Of a DNA stretch of 64,000 nucleotides, positions 48,837 through 61,399 are shown one piece after another. This DNA is from Photobacterium sanctipauli (GTDB taxonomy: Bacteria > Pseudomonadota > Gammaproteobacteria > Enterobacterales > Vibrionaceae): assembly GCF_003026495.1 (NCBI RefSeq), contig NZ_PYMA01000007.1, forward strand, positions 1 to 64,000. Reading direction: 5' to 3'. The number at the start of each line of letters is the position of its first letter. The first letter of the stretch is position 1. The notes under the pieces were generated by a model, which worked only from the letters and a program-made list of their open reading frames with translations, was not told where the DNA came from and ran no database searches. Position numbers and translations under genes: made by a program.

Positions 48837-49817
48837 ATGACCCCGTTCGAGCCTGCAAGTGGACTGGCAAACGCCCATGTCCAGACATTGTTGCCACGAT
48901 TTCTGCGCCGCAACCCGCTATTCGAGCCGCTCACCCAGCGCATCGAAACACCCGATGGGGATTTTCTCGATCTCGCCTGGACTGCCAGTCCCGAGACTTG
49001 CACCGATGCACAACCGGTCATGATCCTGTTCCACGGCCTGGAAGGCAGCTTTCATAGCCCTTATGCCCACGGCTTGCTGCATGCCGCCCACCAGCAAGGG
49101 TGGCTAGGGGTAATGATGCACTTTCGCGGTTGCAGTGGCGAGATAAACCGCCAACCGCGCAGCTACCATTCGGGGGAAACCCAGGATGCGCGCTACTTTA
49201 TTGAGTGGCTACGCCAACGGTTGCCGACCCAACCCTTATTCGCCGTGGGCGTCTCGCTTGGCGGTAACATGTTGGTGAACTATCTGGCCGAGCACCAGCA
49301 CGACTCGCACCTCACCGCTGCCCAAGTGATCTCGCCGCCCTTGGATCTTGCCTCTTGCTCCAGCCGGATCCAGCAAGGCTTTTCCAAGGTATACCAGCAA
49401 TACCTGCTCGGTTCGATGAAGCGCAACCTTGGCAAGAAGATCCAGGCCTTGCCGGAAGCCATGCCGCTCAAGCACGATCAAGCCGAGAAGATCCGCACCC
49501 TATGGCAGTTCGACGAGCAGGTGACCGCCCCGCTCCACGGTTTCGACAATGCCGACGATTACTACCGCCGTTGCAGCGGGCTGGGAAAACTGGCCAAGGT
49601 CTCGATCCCGTTGCGGGTGATCCATGCCAAGGATGATCCCTTTATGACCGATGCGGTCATTCCCTCCGAACCGCTGCCAGAGCATATCGACTACGATCTT
49701 TGCCACAAGGGCGGCCATGTCGGCTTTGTGTCCGGTTCGTGGCGCAAGCCGGATTTCTGGCTCGACCGTACGGTACCCGAGTGGTTCGGCAAATTTGTTG
49801 ATAGTGGTATCTGTTAA
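48837..49817 (+). CDS. yheT: YheT alpha/beta hydrolase
   Basis: A 326-residue AB-hydrolase-4 family protein, with NAHVQTLLPRFLRR near its start and an oxyanion region FHGLEGS. The nucleophile elbow is GVSLGGN (Ser about 146), the acid in HAKDDPF and the His in KGGHVGFV. It is probably an esterase; the physiological substrate is unknown. It precedes yheU by 51 bp as in E. coli. Confidence 0.93.
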   Translation: MTPFEPASGLANAHVQTLLPRFLRRNPLFEPLTQRIETPDGDFLDLAWTASPETCTDAQPVMILFHGLEGSFHSPYAHGLLHAAHQQGWLGVMMHFRGCSGEINRQPRSYHSGETQDARYFIEWLRQRLPTQPLFAVGVSLGGNMLVNYLAEHQHDSHLTAAQVISPPLDLASCSSRIQQGFSKVYQQYLLGSMKRNLGKKIQALPEAMPLKHDQAEKIRTLWQFDEQVTAPLHGFDNADDYYRRCSGLGKLAKVSIPLRVIHAKDDPFMTDAVIPSEPLPEHIDYDLCHKGGHVGFVSGSWRKPDFWLDRTVPEWFGKFVDSGIC

Positions 49818-49868
49818 AATAAACAATATAATCAGCCTATACTCCTTGGCCTACAGCGAGATAGCCGA

Positions 49869-50084
49869 ATGATTATCCCTTGGCGAGACATCGCCCCAGA
49901 GACCCTGACCAACTTAATCGAGCACTACGTGCTGCGCGAAGGTACCGACTACGGCGAGCAAGAGCTCAGCATGGAGCAAAAGGTACAACGGGTACGCCAA
50001 CTACTCGAAAGCGGCGAGGCCGTTATCGTGTTCTCTGAATTGCACGAATCCATTGATATCAAGCTGAAAAACCAGATGCGATAG
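49869..50084 (+). CDS. yheU: YheU family (UPF0270) protein
   Basis: A 71-residue protein, [29 protein letters not shown], close to E. coli YheU in length and sequence. Function unknown. A GGTGCC-TTCG-GGCACC hairpin begins at its stop codon (50084-50099) without a T-run. Confidence 0.93.
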   Translation: MIIPWRDIAPETLTNLIEHYVLREGTDYGEQELSMEQKVQRVRQLLESGEAVIVFSELHESIDIKLKNQMR

Positions 50085-50201
50085 GTGCCTTCGGGCACCC
50101 ATTGCACCCCGCGCCCGGTAGCATTTTTGACATTCCAGCTTGACCTTACCTCACCACCCTGTTAATAACTCTTTCCGTTAATGTTAACGACAGGGTTTGT
50201 C

Positions 50202-51071
50202 ATGTCTGCAAAACATCCAATTATTGCAGTAACAGGGTCTTCGGGTGCTGGAACGTCCACCACCTCTGAAGCGTTTCGCAAAATGTTCAATATGATGGGC
50301 ATCAATGCTGCCTGGCTCGAAGGTGATAGCTTCCACCGCTTCACCCGTCCCGAGATGGACGTTGAGATCCGCAAAGCCAAGGAGCAAGGGCGCCACATCA
50401 GCTATTTCGGCCCACAAGCCAATGACTTTCCCCTGCTAGAGAATTTCTTCCGCCAGTATGGCGAGGACGGCAGCGGCAAGTTCCGCCGCTACCTGCATAC
50501 CTTCGATGAAGCCGTGCCCTACAACCAAATGCCGGGCTCATTTACCCCGTGGCAGGAGTTGCCGGAAAATACCGATGTATTGTTTTACGAGGGGTTGCAC
50601 GGCGGGGCGGTAGACGGCGAGACCAATGTTGCCCAACACGTTGATTTATTGATCGGCATGGTGCCAATCGTCAACTTGGAGTGGATTCAGAAGATTGTCC
50701 GGGATACCCGAGACCGCGGCCATTCGCGAGAAGCCGTGATGGAGTCTATCGTCCGCTCGATGGACGACTACCTGAACTACATCACGCCGCAGTTCTCCCG
50801 TACCCATATCAACTTCCAGCGGGTACCCACGGTTGATACCTCCAACCCGTTCAGCGCCAAGGCCATTCCCAGCCTCGACGAGAGCTTTGTGGTAATCCGC
50901 TTTCGCGGGATCAAAAATGTCGACTTCCCCTACCTGCTGTCAATGATCCAGGGCTCGCACATGTCACGCCACAACACCTTGGTGGTGCCAGGTGGCAAGA
51001 TGAGTTTTGCAATGGAGCTGATCATGCGGCCGCTGATCCAGCAGCTGATTGATACCGGAAAAATTGGGTAG
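50202..51071 (+). CDS. prkB: Phosphoribulokinase-like kinase PrkB
   Basis: A 289-residue P-loop kinase (IIAVTGSSGAGTSTTSEAF) of the phosphoribulokinase/uridine kinase family, with FYEGLHGGAVDGETN and SYFGPQANDFPLL. There is no Calvin-cycle context, so the substrate is unknown. The start at 50202 gives the length of E. coli PrkB; an ATG at 50181 would add seven residues ahead of it and is less likely. Confidence 0.9.
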   Translation: MSAKHPIIAVTGSSGAGTSTTSEAFRKMFNMMGINAAWLEGDSFHRFTRPEMDVEIRKAKEQGRHISYFGPQANDFPLLENFFRQYGEDGSGKFRRYLHTFDEAVPYNQMPGSFTPWQELPENTDVLFYEGLHGGAVDGETNVAQHVDLLIGMVPIVNLEWIQKIVRDTRDRGHSREAVMESIVRSMDDYLNYITPQFSRTHINFQRVPTVDTSNPFSAKAIPSLDESFVVIRFRGIKNVDFPYLLSMIQGSHMSRHNTLVVPGGKMSFAMELIMRPLIQQLIDTGKIG

Positions 51072-51084
51072 GAACTTTAATGAT

Positions 51085-51113
51085 AAAGGCAACGTCATAG
51101 CGTTGCCTTTAGT
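51085..51113. terminator. Terminator downstream of prkB
   Basis: AAAGGCAACG, 6-nt loop, CGTTGCCTTT then AGTTT, 14 bp after the prkB stop. It is symmetrical enough to serve the convergent yhfA as well. Confidence 0.75.
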
Positions 51114-51156
51114 TTCATGAGGCCAATGGCCCTATGGCCAGGCCTTCGTGCCGCTC

Positions 51157-51561
51157 TTACTCAGCAACCACCTCGTAAGAGTGGGTCATTTCGACGCCTT
51201 CACCCAGCATCAGGCAAACCGAGCAGTATTTCTCCAGCGAGTCTGCGACTGTTTTTGCCACCAAGGCTTCATCCAGATCATGGCCCGTGACCACAAAGTG
51301 CAGATTGGCCGTGGTGAAAATGCGCGGGGCCTGCTCGCGGCGCTCCGAAGTAATCTGCGCTTCACAGCCGGTAATATTTTGTCCCGCTGACTTCAAACCA
51401 TCGACCACATCGACCGAACTGCAACCGCCGGCAGCCATCAAAACCAACTCCATCGGACTTGGTGCTTTTTCACCCCCATTGCCGTCCATTACGACACTGT
51501 GGCCAGAATTTGACTGGCCAAGGAAAGTCATATTTTCGACCCATTTCACTCGCGATTGCAT
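51157..51561 (-). CDS. yhfA: OsmC family protein YhfA
   Basis: A 134-residue OsmC/Ohr-fold protein, same length as E. coli YhfA. The two redox cysteines are present in MAAGGCSSVDVV and KYCSVCLML. OsmC proteins reduce organic peroxides; this subgroup is uncharacterised. The ATG at 51561 follows AAGGAG. It is divergent from crp, so both genes share the 270-bp control region containing a CRP site. Confidence 0.92.
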   Translation of the reverse strand: MQSRVKWVENMTFLGQSNSGHSVVMDGNGGEKAPSPMELVLMAAGGCSSVDVVDGLKSAGQNITGCEAQITSERREQAPRIFTTANLHFVVTGHDLDEALVAKTVADSLEKYCSVCLMLGEGVEMTHSYEVVAE

Positions 51562-51608
51562 TGTATTCTCCTTACTACTATTAGGGTGTTTTGCCATTAT
51601 CTGACAAC

Positions 51609-51628
51609 TGTGTGATCATGTGCACACT
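51609..51628. promoter_or_regulatory. CRP-binding site in the yhfA-crp control region
   Basis: TGTGA-TCATGT-GCACA (51611-51626) matches the CRP consensus TGTGA-N6-TCACA at 9 of 10 core positions. It lies 205 bp upstream of the crp ATG and 50 bp upstream of yhfA. It could serve crp autoregulation, yhfA control, or both, as known for E. coli crp. Confidence 0.65.
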
Positions 51629-51830
51629 TATGACTACGAAATGACCATTCTCGATAGATCAATATCAAGAAATGCACGCTGAAAAAAGATAAACTTTGAA
51701 CTAATTATTCACGTGAGCTTGCAGCCCAGCTGTTGACTGAATATCCTAAACGACGAACAGATATTATGTGGCCCATCCCAGATTATATGGACGTCGTTAT
51801 TGGGCAACAAACGCAGAGGAAGTTAGTAAT

Positions 51831-52463
51831 ATGGTTCCAGGTAAACCTCAAACAGATCCAACTCTAGAGTGGTTTCTTTCGCATTGCCACATTCACAAAT
51901 ACCCATCAAAGAGTACTTTGATTCATGCGGGTGAAAAAGCAGAAACTCTCTACTACATCGTTAAAGGTTCTGTTGCTGTCCTAATCAAGGATGAAGAAGG
52001 CAAGGAGATGATCCTGTCTTACCTAAACCAAGGTGACTTCATTGGTGAGCTAGGCTTGTTCGAAGAAGGCCAAGAGCGTACAGCTTGGGTTCGAGCAAAA
52101 ACCCCTTGTGAAGTGGCAGAGATTTCATTCAAGAAATTCCGCCAGCTTATCCAGGTTAACCCTGATATCCTAATGCGCCTGTCAGCTCAGATGGCAAGCC
52201 GCCTTCAGGTAACTAGCCAAAAAGTTGGTGACCTTGCGTTCCTAGACGTGACTGGCCGTATAGCCCAGACGCTTCTAAACCTTGCTAAGCAGCCGGATGC
52301 AATGACGCACCCAGACGGTATGCAAATCAAGATCACTCGCCAAGAAATCGGTCAAATCGTTGGCTGTTCTCGCGAAACCGTTGGTCGTATCTTGAAGATG
52401 CTAGAAGAGCAGAACCTCATTTCTGCCCACGGTAAAACTATCGTGGTTTACGGCACGCGTTAA
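51831..52463 (+). CDS. crp: cAMP receptor protein
   Basis: A 210-residue global regulator. The cyclic-nucleotide domain (1-135) holds [18 protein letters not shown], with the cAMP-binding Glu, Arg and Ser/Thr pocket. The DNA-binding domain has the recognition helix [21 protein letters not shown]. Length and sequence match Vibrio CRP almost throughout. The ATG at 51831 follows GAGGAAG. It should control carbon use and, in vibrios, many surface traits including biofilm. Confidence 0.98.
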   Translation: MVPGKPQTDPTLEWFLSHCHIHKYPSKSTLIHAGEKAETLYYIVKGSVAVLIKDEEGKEMILSYLNQGDFIGELGLFEEGQERTAWVRAKTPCEVAEISFKKFRQLIQVNPDILMRLSAQMASRLQVTSQKVGDLAFLDVTGRIAQTLLNLAKQPDAMTHPDGMQIKITRQEIGQIVGCSRETVGRILKMLEEQNLISAHGKTIVVYGTR

Positions 52464-52487
52464 TCCTGCCGTTGACACCATAATGCT

Positions 52488-52515
52488 AAAAGCCGCCGCC
52501 AAGGCGGCTTTTTTA
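52488..52515 (+). terminator. crp terminator
   Basis: AGCCGCC, 5-nt loop, GGCGGCT followed by six T residues, 25 bp after the crp stop. Confidence 0.92.
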
Positions 52516-52585
52516 TACCCAAAGGGCATTTCTGCCAGCGCCCTCACCTTTTCTCCCTTGTATCCCCGCCCCTAGATGCTACATT

Positions 52586-52888
52586 GTGCATATCTACGTT
52601 AATGGAAACACGTACTACCAATTGGCATCAGCCATGGGCGATGGCATTGGTATCACCAACATGGATGCTAGAGATATGGATATCGAGCGCTTTTCACCTA
52701 ACCACTACGCTGCCGGCAATACTGGCTATCCCGCAAGTACCATTGCCCCATTGCCGCCAACAGTAGAAATGACCGGCTTCAGTGGCAGCCGCCATTACCA
52801 TGAGCAGCAAGCCGCAGCCAGAAGCAGCAAAGGGCAGCTACCCAAAAATGAGCTTGGCTTTCCGCCACTCGACAGCCTGTACCACTAG
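52586..52888 (+). CDS. Hypothetical protein ending in a tandem repeat
   Basis: A possible 100-residue protein (HIYVNGNTYYQLASAMGDG to PLDSLYH) that I do not recognise. It would start with GTG and no clear ribosome site precedes it. It has no signal peptide or membrane segment and is rich in Gly, Ser, His and Pro. The composition looks protein-like rather than random and no gene lies opposite. Its stop codon (TAG) falls in the first copy of the 7-bp repeat. It may be a small conserved protein with a misjudged start, or no gene at all. Confidence 0.4.
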   Translation: MHIYVNGNTYYQLASAMGDGIGITNMDARDMDIERFSPNHYAAGNTGYPASTIAPLPPTVEMTGFSGSRHYHEQQAAARSSKGQLPKNELGFPPLDSLYH

Positions 52889-52933
52889 CAACTAGCAACT
52901 AGCAACTAGCAACTAGCAACTAGCAACTAGCAA
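52884..52933. repeat. 7-bp tandem repeat, about 7 copies
   Basis: The unit ACTAGCA is repeated exactly for 50 bp in the crp to DUF1338 gap. The unit contains a TAG in one frame and is not a multiple of three, so copy-number changes would not alter the preceding open frame, whose stop lies in copy one. Confidence 0.97.
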
Positions 52934-53040
52934 ATCACTATCCAATAAAGAGCCCACAGCGCGAGTGCAACTGTGGGCTGTATGTACTTTGCTGCTGTTG
53001 CCCGCCAGCGCTAGCCACTGGCCAACGGAGCGGCTAACCG

Positions 53041-53844
53041 CTAGTCTTGCCCAGAATGGGTGCTTTCGAAAATCTTGTCTGCCGAGGCTTCAACAAAACC
53101 GCGGTACAACTCACCGTCGGCGGTTGGGTAGCGCTTGGCAAACTCATAAAAGCCACCGGGGATAGCGTACACGCCATCGGTAAACCCGACCTCGACCTTG
53201 TCGGCAATGGTCGACGATTGCTCCAGCATCACTTCAGGATTGCCCTTCACTTCACCGCCTGACTCGTTAATGCTAAAGCCATTGTGGCGCAGTAGGTGGT
53301 TGACCTCGGCAACTTCGGTAAACTGCTCCAATTGGTTGATGCTCACAGTAAAGTGGTTAGCACCAAAGCCATGGGCAGCCAGCCAGCCCGCGTATTCACT
53401 TTCTGCCGCAAGCAACTCGTAGGTCGCGTAGTCGAGATCCCAGTACCGCCCACCGGAAAGGAAGGCCGGGTTATGCATAACTTCCTCAGGAACCTGATCC
53501 ACCAACTCGCGAACGGTTTGCTGCAGCAGCGAACTGAACTGGCCGACAAGCAATTCGCTAATGAACACCTTGGGCAGATCAGGGTTCGGATGCTCAAAGT
53601 GCTCGGCATACAGCTTCTTGGCTTCAAAGTGGTATTTGCCGCAGGGCTTGTAGCCCATTGCGATAAATGGCGCCGCCAACCTATCCAGGCCAACCTTGGG
53701 CAAGTTAAACGTGCGCAACGCAATATGGTCGTTTAACAGTGGCTCATCTTCGGTTAATAGATCCTGCACCTGAGCCGCCGACGGGCATAGCCGCTGGGTA
53801 TAGTCTTGCCATAGCTGGTCAAATAATTGCACTACCCTTTCCAT
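53041..53844 (-). CDS. DUF1338 family protein (VOC-like metalloenzyme)
   Basis: A 267-residue protein of the family that includes the iron-dependent 2-oxoadipate dioxygenase/decarboxylase HglS (YdcJ), but only about 60% of its length. Likely metal ligands are the His of LNDHIALRTF, the His of GANHFTVSIN and the Glu of GGFYEFAKRY. It follows astD on the same strand by 49 bp, so a role in amino-acid breakdown is plausible. The substrate is not established for this short form. Confidence 0.8.
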   Translation of the reverse strand: MERVVQLFDQLWQDYTQRLCPSAAQVQDLLTEDEPLLNDHIALRTFNLPKVGLDRLAAPFIAMGYKPCGKYHFEAKKLYAEHFEHPNPDLPKVFISELLVGQFSSLLQQTVRELVDQVPEEVMHNPAFLSGGRYWDLDYATYELLAAESEYAGWLAAHGFGANHFTVSINQLEQFTEVAEVNHLLRHNGFSINESGGEVKGNPEVMLEQSSTIADKVEVGFTDGVYAIPGGFYEFAKRYPTADGELYRGFVEASADKIFESTHSGQD

Positions 53845-53893
53845 GACTCTCATATCCTCTTCACTAATCGAAAATACGCTCTGTGTTCGTATA

Positions 53894-56373
<2,480 letters not shown>

Positions 56374-56489
56374 CGAATTCCCTCCTGATGCAGGATGCAG
56401 CCAACCACGCCGCATCCCTATTGATATGGTTCTGGCTAATGCCAGAAGCAGCCGTCAAGCTCCTGCCAACGGCTGCTCAAGTGGTAAGA

Positions 56490-57704
56490 TTATTGATAAA
56501 TTTTGGCAATCGCCCGCTCTAGGCGCGCCATGCCCTCGTCGATGTCTTCTTTGCTGATCACCAAAGACGGGGTAAAGCGCACAACATTGGCACCCGCGAT
56601 CAGTACCATCAAGCCTTCTTCGCCGGCCGCGACCAGAATGTCACGCGCCCGGCCCTGCCACTCCTCGGTGAGGGCAGCCCCAAGCAACAAGCCCTTGCCG
56701 CGTACTTCGTCAAAAATAGGGTACTTGGCATTGATGGCCTGCAGCGCGTCGCGGAACCATTGCTCACGCTCTTTCACCCCGGCCAGCACCTGCGGCTTGC
56801 TCACCTCGCTGACCACGGCCTCGGCCACGGCACAAGCCAATGGGTTACCGCCATAGGTTGAACCATGGGTACCAATTTTAAGGTGGGTCGCCAGCTCGCT
56901 GGTGGTTAGCATCGCGCCAATTGGAAAACCGCCTCCCAGCGATTTCGCCGTGCTAAGAATGTCTGGTGTCACCCCCAGACCTTGGTAAGCATAGAAATCG
57001 CCGGTACGGCCATTACCTGTTTGTACTTCATCGAAGATCAGTAGGGCATTATGCTTGTCGCACAACTCCCGCACTCCCTGCACAAACTCGGCGGTCGGGG
57101 CAATGATACCGCCCTCGCCCTGCAGCGGCTCCATCATCACCGCACAGGTGCGATCGGACATGTGCTCTGCAAGGCTAGCAAGATCGTTATAGGCAAGGTG
57201 GGTAACATCACCCGGCTTTGGCCCGAAACCGTCAGAGTAGGCAGCTTGGCCGCCGACCGTCACCGTGAAGAAGGTACGGCCATGGAAGCCTTGCTTGAAC
57301 GAAATGATTTCAGATTTTTCTGGACCGAACTTGTCTGCGGCATAGCGGCGGGCAAGTTTTAGCGCCGCTTCGTTGGCCTCGGCACCAGAGTTTGCAAAGA
57401 ACACCTTGTCGGCGAAGCATTGCTCAGTTAACAATTTGGCAAGGCGCAGTGCCGGCTCATTGGTCATGACGTTACTCAAGTGCCATAGCTTGTCTGCCTG
57501 CTCCTTGAGCGCATCGACCATAACCGGATGACAGTGGCCCAGGCAGCTCACTGCGATACCGCCAGCAAAATCGACATACTCCCGGCCAGCTTGATCCCAA
57601 ACTCGCGCACCTGCCCCTTTCACCGGGATCACTTCCATCGGCGAGTAGCAAGGCACCATGACCTCATCAAAAAGCTGGCGTTCTACGTTGAATTCCTTTG
57701 CCAT
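56490..57704 (-). CDS. astC: Acetylornithine/succinylornithine aminotransferase
   Basis: A 404-residue class-III PLP aminotransferase. The Schiff-base Lys is in [14 protein letters not shown], preceded by [12 protein letters not shown] and [17 protein letters not shown]. In vibrios one enzyme of this type serves both arginine biosynthesis (argD) and breakdown (astC). Position upstream of astA-astD favours catabolic regulation, but either symbol is defensible. The ATG at 57704 is preferred to one six codons upstream. Confidence 0.92.
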   Translation of the reverse strand: MAKEFNVERQLFDEVMVPCYSPMEVIPVKGAGARVWDQAGREYVDFAGGIAVSCLGHCHPVMVDALKEQADKLWHLSNVMTNEPALRLAKLLTEQCFADKVFFANSGAEANEAALKLARRYAADKFGPEKSEIISFKQGFHGRTFFTVTVGGQAAYSDGFGPKPGDVTHLAYNDLASLAEHMSDRTCAVMMEPLQGEGGIIAPTAEFVQGVRELCDKHNALLIFDEVQTGNGRTGDFYAYQGLGVTPDILSTAKSLGGGFPIGAMLTTSELATHLKIGTHGSTYGGNPLACAVAEAVVSEVSKPQVLAGVKEREQWFRDALQAINAKYPIFDEVRGKGLLLGAALTEEWQGRARDILVAAGEEGLMVLIAGANVVRFTPSLVISKEDIDEGMARLERAIAKIYQ

Positions 57705-57722
57705 TATCGTTTCCTTCTGCAT

Positions 57723-58106
57723 TTATTGCCTTAAGCATAGTATTTACATTTTATTAACCAATTCCAATAGCAGAATATTTTTTATTGCCGCTGAAAATTG
57801 GGTTAACTCTCAATTCAATACATATTTATGCGCGTAAGAGGAAACTTTATTAAGCCCAAGATACGTAAAGGTGTTTTTCCTGTTAGGAAATAAAACTACG
57901 GGCAAGGAAAAAGCTGCATAATCTTTCCCCAACGCAAAAATGCCAACAAAGATGCAGAAATGTTAAAAAAGTGACTGCGATCGCGCCGATGAGACAAGAA
58001 AAAAGGAAAAAAAGTGGCAGGATACCGAACAAGGCGGGGATTGCCGCTAACAAAATTCAGGTATAGCGGCATATTTGCAGAATAAAATCCTGCGCAATGG
58101 AATTAT
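57723..58106. other. astC upstream region / pabA downstream region
   Basis: 384 bp without a gene. AT-rich near astC, with a palindrome-like AT stretch at about 57815-57835 that only loosely resembles an ArgR box. No clear -35/-10 pair, terminator or CRP site was recognised. The segment must hold the astC promoter and the end of the pabA transcript. Confidence 0.5.
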
Positions 58107-58688
58107 CTATTGGCTGCGGCGAAGAAAGTTAGCCAAGAGCTGGTGTCCCTGCTCGGTCAAAATGCTCTCTGGGTGGAACTGCACGCCTTCAATCGGCAAG
58201 GTTTTATGGCGGATCCCCATGATTTCATCACGCATGCCGTCTTTTTCCGTCCAGGCGGTGACTTCAAAGCAATCCGGCAGGGTATCGGCCTTGACCACCA
58301 GCGAGTGGTAGCGGGTCACGGTCAGCGGGTTGTTCAAGCTGGCAAATACGCTGCTGTCGGTATGCACCACCGGGGAGGTTTTGCCGTGCATCACTTGACG
58401 GGCACGCACCACATCACCACCAAACACCTGGGCGATGGACTGGTGGCCCAGGCAAACCCCCAAGATTGGCAGCTTTCCGGCAAAGTGGCGAATGGCCTCA
58501 AGGGAGATCCCGGCTTCATTGGGGGTGCAAGGACCAGGCGAGATCACCAAGTGGGAAGGCGCCAATGCTTCTATACCCGCAATATCGATTTCGTCATTAC
58601 GGACGACCTTCACCTCGACACCCAACTCGCAAAAGTACTGGTAAAGGTTGTAGGTAAACGAGTCGTAGTTATCGATCATCAACAGCAT
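58107..58688 (-). CDS. pabA: Aminodeoxychorismate synthase glutamine amidotransferase subunit
   Basis: A 193-residue class-I glutaminase: [10 protein letters not shown], oxyanion/nucleophile motif GVCLGHQ (Cys 79), and VQFHPES (catalytic His-Glu). It feeds ammonia to PabB for 4-amino-4-deoxychorismate in folate synthesis, and may also serve anthranilate synthase. The lone gene away from trp genes and next to astC is the Vibrio layout of pabA. Confidence 0.9.
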   Translation of the reverse strand: MLLMIDNYDSFTYNLYQYFCELGVEVKVVRNDEIDIAGIEALAPSHLVISPGPCTPNEAGISLEAIRHFAGKLPILGVCLGHQSIAQVFGGDVVRARQVMHGKTSPVVHTDSSVFASLNNPLTVTRYHSLVVKADTLPDCFEVTAWTEKDGMRDEIMGIRHKTLPIEGVQFHPESILTEQGHQLLANFLRRSQ

Positions 58689-58759
58689 GGGTACAGCAGC
58701 TCCCTGAAAATTACAGCGGCCTATTTTGCTACAGGGCGAGAGAAAGGCAAGCTATCGCG

Positions 58760-58793
58760 AAAAAAAACCGGCCCAAGGCCGGTTTCTTTTCGT
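58760..58793 (-). terminator. trpS terminator
   Basis: Minus strand: AAACCGGCC, 3-nt loop, GGCCGGTTT continuing into TTTTTTCG, about 20 bp after the trpS stop. Confidence 0.9.
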
Positions 58794-58811
58794 TACAAGC
58801 TGTCTTCGCGC

Positions 58812-59828
58812 TTATGGGCGAGCAACAAAACCTACCGCTTCGTAGGCTTTCTTCAGTGTTTCAGCAGCACGCGCAGAGGCTTTCTCGGCACCCGCTTTCA
58901 TGATCGCATCCATGTAGGCACGGTCTTCGCGGATACGCTTGTATTCCGCCTGGATTGGCTCAAGCATGGTCACAATAGCCTCGCCCACGTCCTTCTTGAA
59001 CGGGCCGTACATCTCAACGCCCTGGTATTGCGCTTCGATTTCAGCAAAGGTCTTGCCGGTTGCCGCCGAGTACAGGCCCATCAGGTTAGAGATACCCGCC
59101 TTGTTCTCGATATCATGGGCGATACGCGGTGGGGTTTCGGTATCGGTCTGCGCCTTGTTGATCTTCTTGATGATCGACTTAGGCTCTTCGAGCAAGGTGA
59201 TCACGTTCTTGCGGTTGTCATCCGACTTCGACATCTTCTTGGTCGCGTCCTGCAGGCTCATTACCCGTGCATTCACTGTCGGGATGTATGGCTCTGGCAC
59301 CTGGAAGATGGCTTCGCCGCCACCGTAGATGTTGTTGAAGCGGGTGGCAATATCGCGCGCCAGCTCCAAGTGTTGCTTCTGATCGCTACCAACCGGCACT
59401 TGGTGCGCACCGTACAGCAGGATATCGGCCGCCATCAGCACCGGGTAGCCGAACAGGCCAACGTTAACATCGTTAGCATGGCGCTGAGACTTGTCCTTGA
59501 ACTGGGTCATACGGCTTAGCTCACCCATTTGGGTGTAGCAGTTCAGCAACCAACCCAGCTGCGCGTGCTCCGGCACGTGAGACTGGACAAACAGCGAGCT
59601 CTTCTTCGGATCAACACCCACAGCCAGGCAAATTGCCAGCGCATCCAGTGTGGCCTCGTGAAGCGCTTTCGGGTCCTGGCGAACAGTGATCGCGTGTAGG
59701 TCTACCACACAGTACTGGCAATCGTAGTCATCCTGCATCTGTTCCCACTGACGCAGCGCACCTAAATAGTTACCAATACTTAATTCGCCAGAAGGCTGCA
59801 CGCCACTCAATACAATGGGTTTGGTCAT
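58812..59828 (-). CDS. trpS: Tryptophanyl-tRNA synthetase
   Basis: A 338-residue class-I synthetase: HIGH-type motif in [18 protein letters not shown], and KMSKSDDN as the KMSKS loop. It charges tRNA-Trp. It ends the damX-dam-rpe-gph-trpS series. Confidence 0.97.
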   Translation of the reverse strand: MTKPIVLSGVQPSGELSIGNYLGALRQWEQMQDDYDCQYCVVDLHAITVRQDPKALHEATLDALAICLAVGVDPKKSSLFVQSHVPEHAQLGWLLNCYTQMGELSRMTQFKDKSQRHANDVNVGLFGYPVLMAADILLYGAHQVPVGSDQKQHLELARDIATRFNNIYGGGEAIFQVPEPYIPTVNARVMSLQDATKKMSKSDDNRKNVITLLEEPKSIIKKINKAQTDTETPPRIAHDIENKAGISNLMGLYSAATGKTFAEIEAQYQGVEMYGPFKKDVGEAIVTMLEPIQAEYKRIREDRAYMDAIMKAGAEKASARAAETLKKAYEAVGFVARP

Positions 59829-59916
59829 GATGAGAATTTCCTATGTCACTCAAGTAAACAGCGGCCAAAAGCCGCTGAATGAAATTAAATTTGTCGCTAG
59901 CCCTTGGCTAACTGTA

Positions 59917-60606
59917 CTAGCTATCTAGTTTAACTGTTTCTGCCAGTTGGCTAAAGTGATCCAGTACAATATCTGGCTCACTCGCGCTGATTGGCTGGCC
60001 GTAGTTATAGCCATAGGTTAGGCCAACAACATAACATGTCGCCGCTTTTGCCGCCAAGATATCATTACGCGAGTCGCCCACCATCAGCATTTCGCTGGCT
60101 GCCAGTTGATGCTTTTCCATCAGCCAGTGCAGCGCGTATGGATCCGGCTTTTTCAGCGGGAAGGTGTCGCCGCCAATTACATCGACAAAATAGTCAGCGA
60201 TACCGTGCTGCTCAAGCAGGTGCGGCACAAACTGCGCGGGCTTGTTGGTCACGATTGCCATTGGGATCTTGGCCAAGTGGAATGCCGCCAAGGTGTCTTT
60301 CACCCCGTCGTACAAGGCGCTCTTCTGGTGGCCGCCTTCATCATAGAAGCGATCAAACAGTTGGCGTGCTTGCTTGTGCAGTTGCGGATCAAGCCCAGGA
60401 TCGACATCAATGCTGCGGCTTAGGGCACGGCCAATCAAAATATCGGCACCGTTACCAATCCAAGTCGTCACCTGCTCCACCGTCACGCCCGGGCGACCAA
60501 GGGCTTGCATGGTTTTGTCTGCCGCTTCAGCCAAGTCGGGCACACTGTCGAGCAGTGTGCCGTCAAGGTCAAAAGCAATAAACTTAATGCCTTCGAACGC
60601 TTTCAT
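59917..60606 (-). CDS. gph: Phosphoglycolate phosphatase
   Basis: A 229-residue HAD phosphatase. The nucleophile motif is FDLDGTLLDSV, motif II VTNKPAQF, and acidic motif GDSRNDILAAKAA. It removes 2-phosphoglycolate formed during DNA repair. Its start overlaps the rpe stop by one base. Confidence 0.95.
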   Translation of the reverse strand: MKAFEGIKFIAFDLDGTLLDSVPDLAEAADKTMQALGRPGVTVEQVTTWIGNGADILIGRALSRSIDVDPGLDPQLHKQARQLFDRFYDEGGHQKSALYDGVKDTLAAFHLAKIPMAIVTNKPAQFVPHLLEQHGIADYFVDVIGGDTFPLKKPDPYALHWLMEKHQLAASEMLMVGDSRNDILAAKAATCYVVGLTYGYNYGQPISASEPDIVLDHFSQLAETVKLDS

Positions 60607-61280
60607 TAACGCTCAACCTTCGCCAGTTCAGCACGCATTTCATCAATCACGGCTTTGTAGTCCGGCTGGCTGAAGATGGCCGAGCCAGCAACAAACATAT
60701 CGGCACCCGCCTCGGCGATTTCACGGATATTATCCACTTTTACGCCACCGTCGATTTCCAGGCGGATCTGGCGGCCAGAAGCATCGATGCGCTTGCGCAC
60801 TTCGCGCAGCTTGTCCATGGTATTCGAAATAAACGACTGGCCACCAAAACCAGGGTTTACCGACATCAGCAAAATCATGTCCACTTTGTCCATGATGTAA
60901 TCAAGATAGTGCAGCGGCGTGGCCGGGTTAAAAACCACGCCCGCCTGACAACCATGCTCTTTGATCAGCTGCAAAGTACGGTCAAGGTGCTCGGTTGCCT
61001 CGGCGTGAACAGTGATCATCGTCGCGCCCGCTTTGGCAAAGTCAGGGATGATACGGTCAACAGGCTTAACCATTAGGTGAACATCAATCGGGGCTGTAAT
61101 ACCGTAGTCGCGCAGTGCCTTACACACTGGTGCGCCAAAAGTCAGGTTCGGTACATAGTGATTGTCCATCACGTCGAAATGCACAACATCAGCACCTGCA
61201 GCCAGTACTTTTTCAACATCTTCGCCCAAGCGAGCAAAGTCTGCAGATAGGATAGATGGAGCGATCAAAAAGTCCTTCAT
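60606..61280 (-). CDS. rpe: Ribulose-phosphate 3-epimerase
   Basis: A 224-residue TIM-barrel enzyme interconverting ribulose-5-P and xylulose-5-P. Visible are [48 protein letters not shown] and the EIDGGV metal/phosphate motif. Confidence 0.97.
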   Translation of the reverse strand: MKDFLIAPSILSADFARLGEDVEKVLAAGADVVHFDVMDNHYVPNLTFGAPVCKALRDYGITAPIDVHLMVKPVDRIIPDFAKAGATMITVHAEATEHLDRTLQLIKEHGCQAGVVFNPATPLHYLDYIMDKVDMILLMSVNPGFGGQSFISNTMDKLREVRKRIDASGRQIRLEIDGGVKVDNIREIAEAGADMFVAGSAIFSQPDYKAVIDEMRAELAKVER

Positions 61281-61399
61281 GTTCAGCCTCTATAGGGTAC
61301 AAACGAAAACGTTATCGTTAATCGGCGCAATTCTACCCGATCCAATATCGGATGTCTTAGCTAAACTAAAAAACGGCACAATAACCTCAGGGAAGGCTG

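Noticed and set aside
50084..50099. Terminator after yheU
   Set aside because: Stable TTCG-loop hairpin but no T-tract on either strand, so termination is not supported.
57815..57835. ArgR box upstream of astC
   Set aside because: Only a loose AT-rich palindrome; does not match the TGAAT-N4-ATTCA pattern well enough to call.
58110..59519. Plus-strand open frame (469 codons) across pabA and trpS
   Set aside because: Antisense to two confident genes and spanning their terminator; no recognisable domain.
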